Positions 63,031-63,155 of a DNA stretch of 63,155 nucleotides are shown here, piece by piece. The notes beneath the pieces were generated by a model. The model was given only the letters and a program-made list of their open reading frames with translations. It was not told the DNA's origin and made no database searches. The position numbers were made by a program, and so were the translations under genes. Source of the DNA: Holosporales bacterium (lineage in GTDB: Bacteria; Pseudomonadota; Alphaproteobacteria; RUG11792); assembly GCA_031262205.1 (NCBI GenBank), contig JAISID010000020.1, forward strand, positions 1 to 63,155, given 5' to 3'. Each line of letters begins with the position of its first letter. Positions within the stretch are counted from its first letter, which is position 1.

Positions 63031-63155
63031 CCCCCGATAATATTTATCTTTTGGAACGAGAGAAACGAGACCGATTTATAAAGCGACTTGTCAAGGGCGT
63101 GAGAGCCGAGCAAAGCGAAGCGTCCCTTGACAACCGACGCGTAGTAAATCGGTAT
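63031..63155 (-). repeat. Family A palindromic repeat, copy A6 (reverse, cut by window end)
   Basis: CCCCCGATAATATTTATCTT at the left, then GACCGATTTATA, CTTGTCAAGGGCGTG and CCCTTGACAACCGACGCG. The window ends inside the right arm at AAATCGGTAT. Flank homology extends left to about 62950. Confidence 0.85.

Overview
The window looks like chromosome from a low-GC, host-associated alphaproteobacterium, most likely a Holosporales/Rickettsiales-type intracellular bacterium. Four things point there: a circularly permuted two-piece tmRNA gene next to an alphaproteobacterial-type sspB, a DUF2608 HAD-like exported protein of a kind seen mostly in intracellular bacteria, many small exported proteins of no recognisable family, and long non-coding gaps full of palindromic dispersed repeats. 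The assignment rests on gene content only; no rRNA gene is present to confirm it.

Layout. 1-13 kb: the 3' end of pyrG, a Rel/SpoT gene, an exported leucine-rich-repeat protein, rpsP-rimM-lpxB (without trmD-rplS), nusB-holC, rph, serS-nudix, then a DUF4143-type ATPase gene broken by an insert of small orphan genes. 13-15 kb: a tightly overlapping base-repair operon (OGG1-like glycosylase, Ogt, hypoxanthine-type glycosylase). 15-25 kb: a PBP1A-type enzyme, a Bax-inhibitor-1 homologue, a polyprenyl synthase with a degenerate second Asp-rich motif, potA-potB without potCD, then sspB-nuoC next to the tmRNA gene, menA, xseB and uppP. 25-36 kb: gltX overlapping a PAAR-like DUF4280 gene, a PRPP-synthetase homologue with a signal peptide, tilS, xseA, several exported orphans and tRNA-Val(GAC). 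36-43 kb: an ABC substrate-binding protein, radC, dprA, comF and a lipoprotein secretin, which together suggest DNA uptake. Two parS-like sites sit in duplicated AT-rich segments on either side of comF-secretin. 43-63 kb: a small two-gene module, metG, the DUF2608 protein and a PAP2 phosphatase, pdhAB, rmlA-lolD, guaC, exported orphans, a family-4-like UDG head-to-head with ispE, an outer-membrane barrel carrying a GCT microsatellite, and an MFS transporter.

How it fits together. Housekeeping genes (translation, envelope, isoprenoid and central metabolism) are scattered singly or in short overlapping pairs; classical operons have been broken up. Nucleotide metabolism is well represented (pyrG, guaC, Rel, PRPP synthetase, Nudix). 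DNA repair and uptake genes are also frequent.

Three dispersed repeat families fill the gaps. Family A is a long imperfect hairpin of about 155 bp. All three copies left of 40 kb point one way and all three right of 44 kb point the other way, so the switch falls at the parS-bearing interval. This suggests, but does not prove, that an origin-proximal or chromosome-organising region lies at 39.7-43.4 kb.

The strongest leads are the parS/repeat architecture, the tmRNA-sspB locus with its long basic tag, the exported PRPP synthetase, the gltX-DUF4280 overlap, and the broken ATPase with its leader hairpins.
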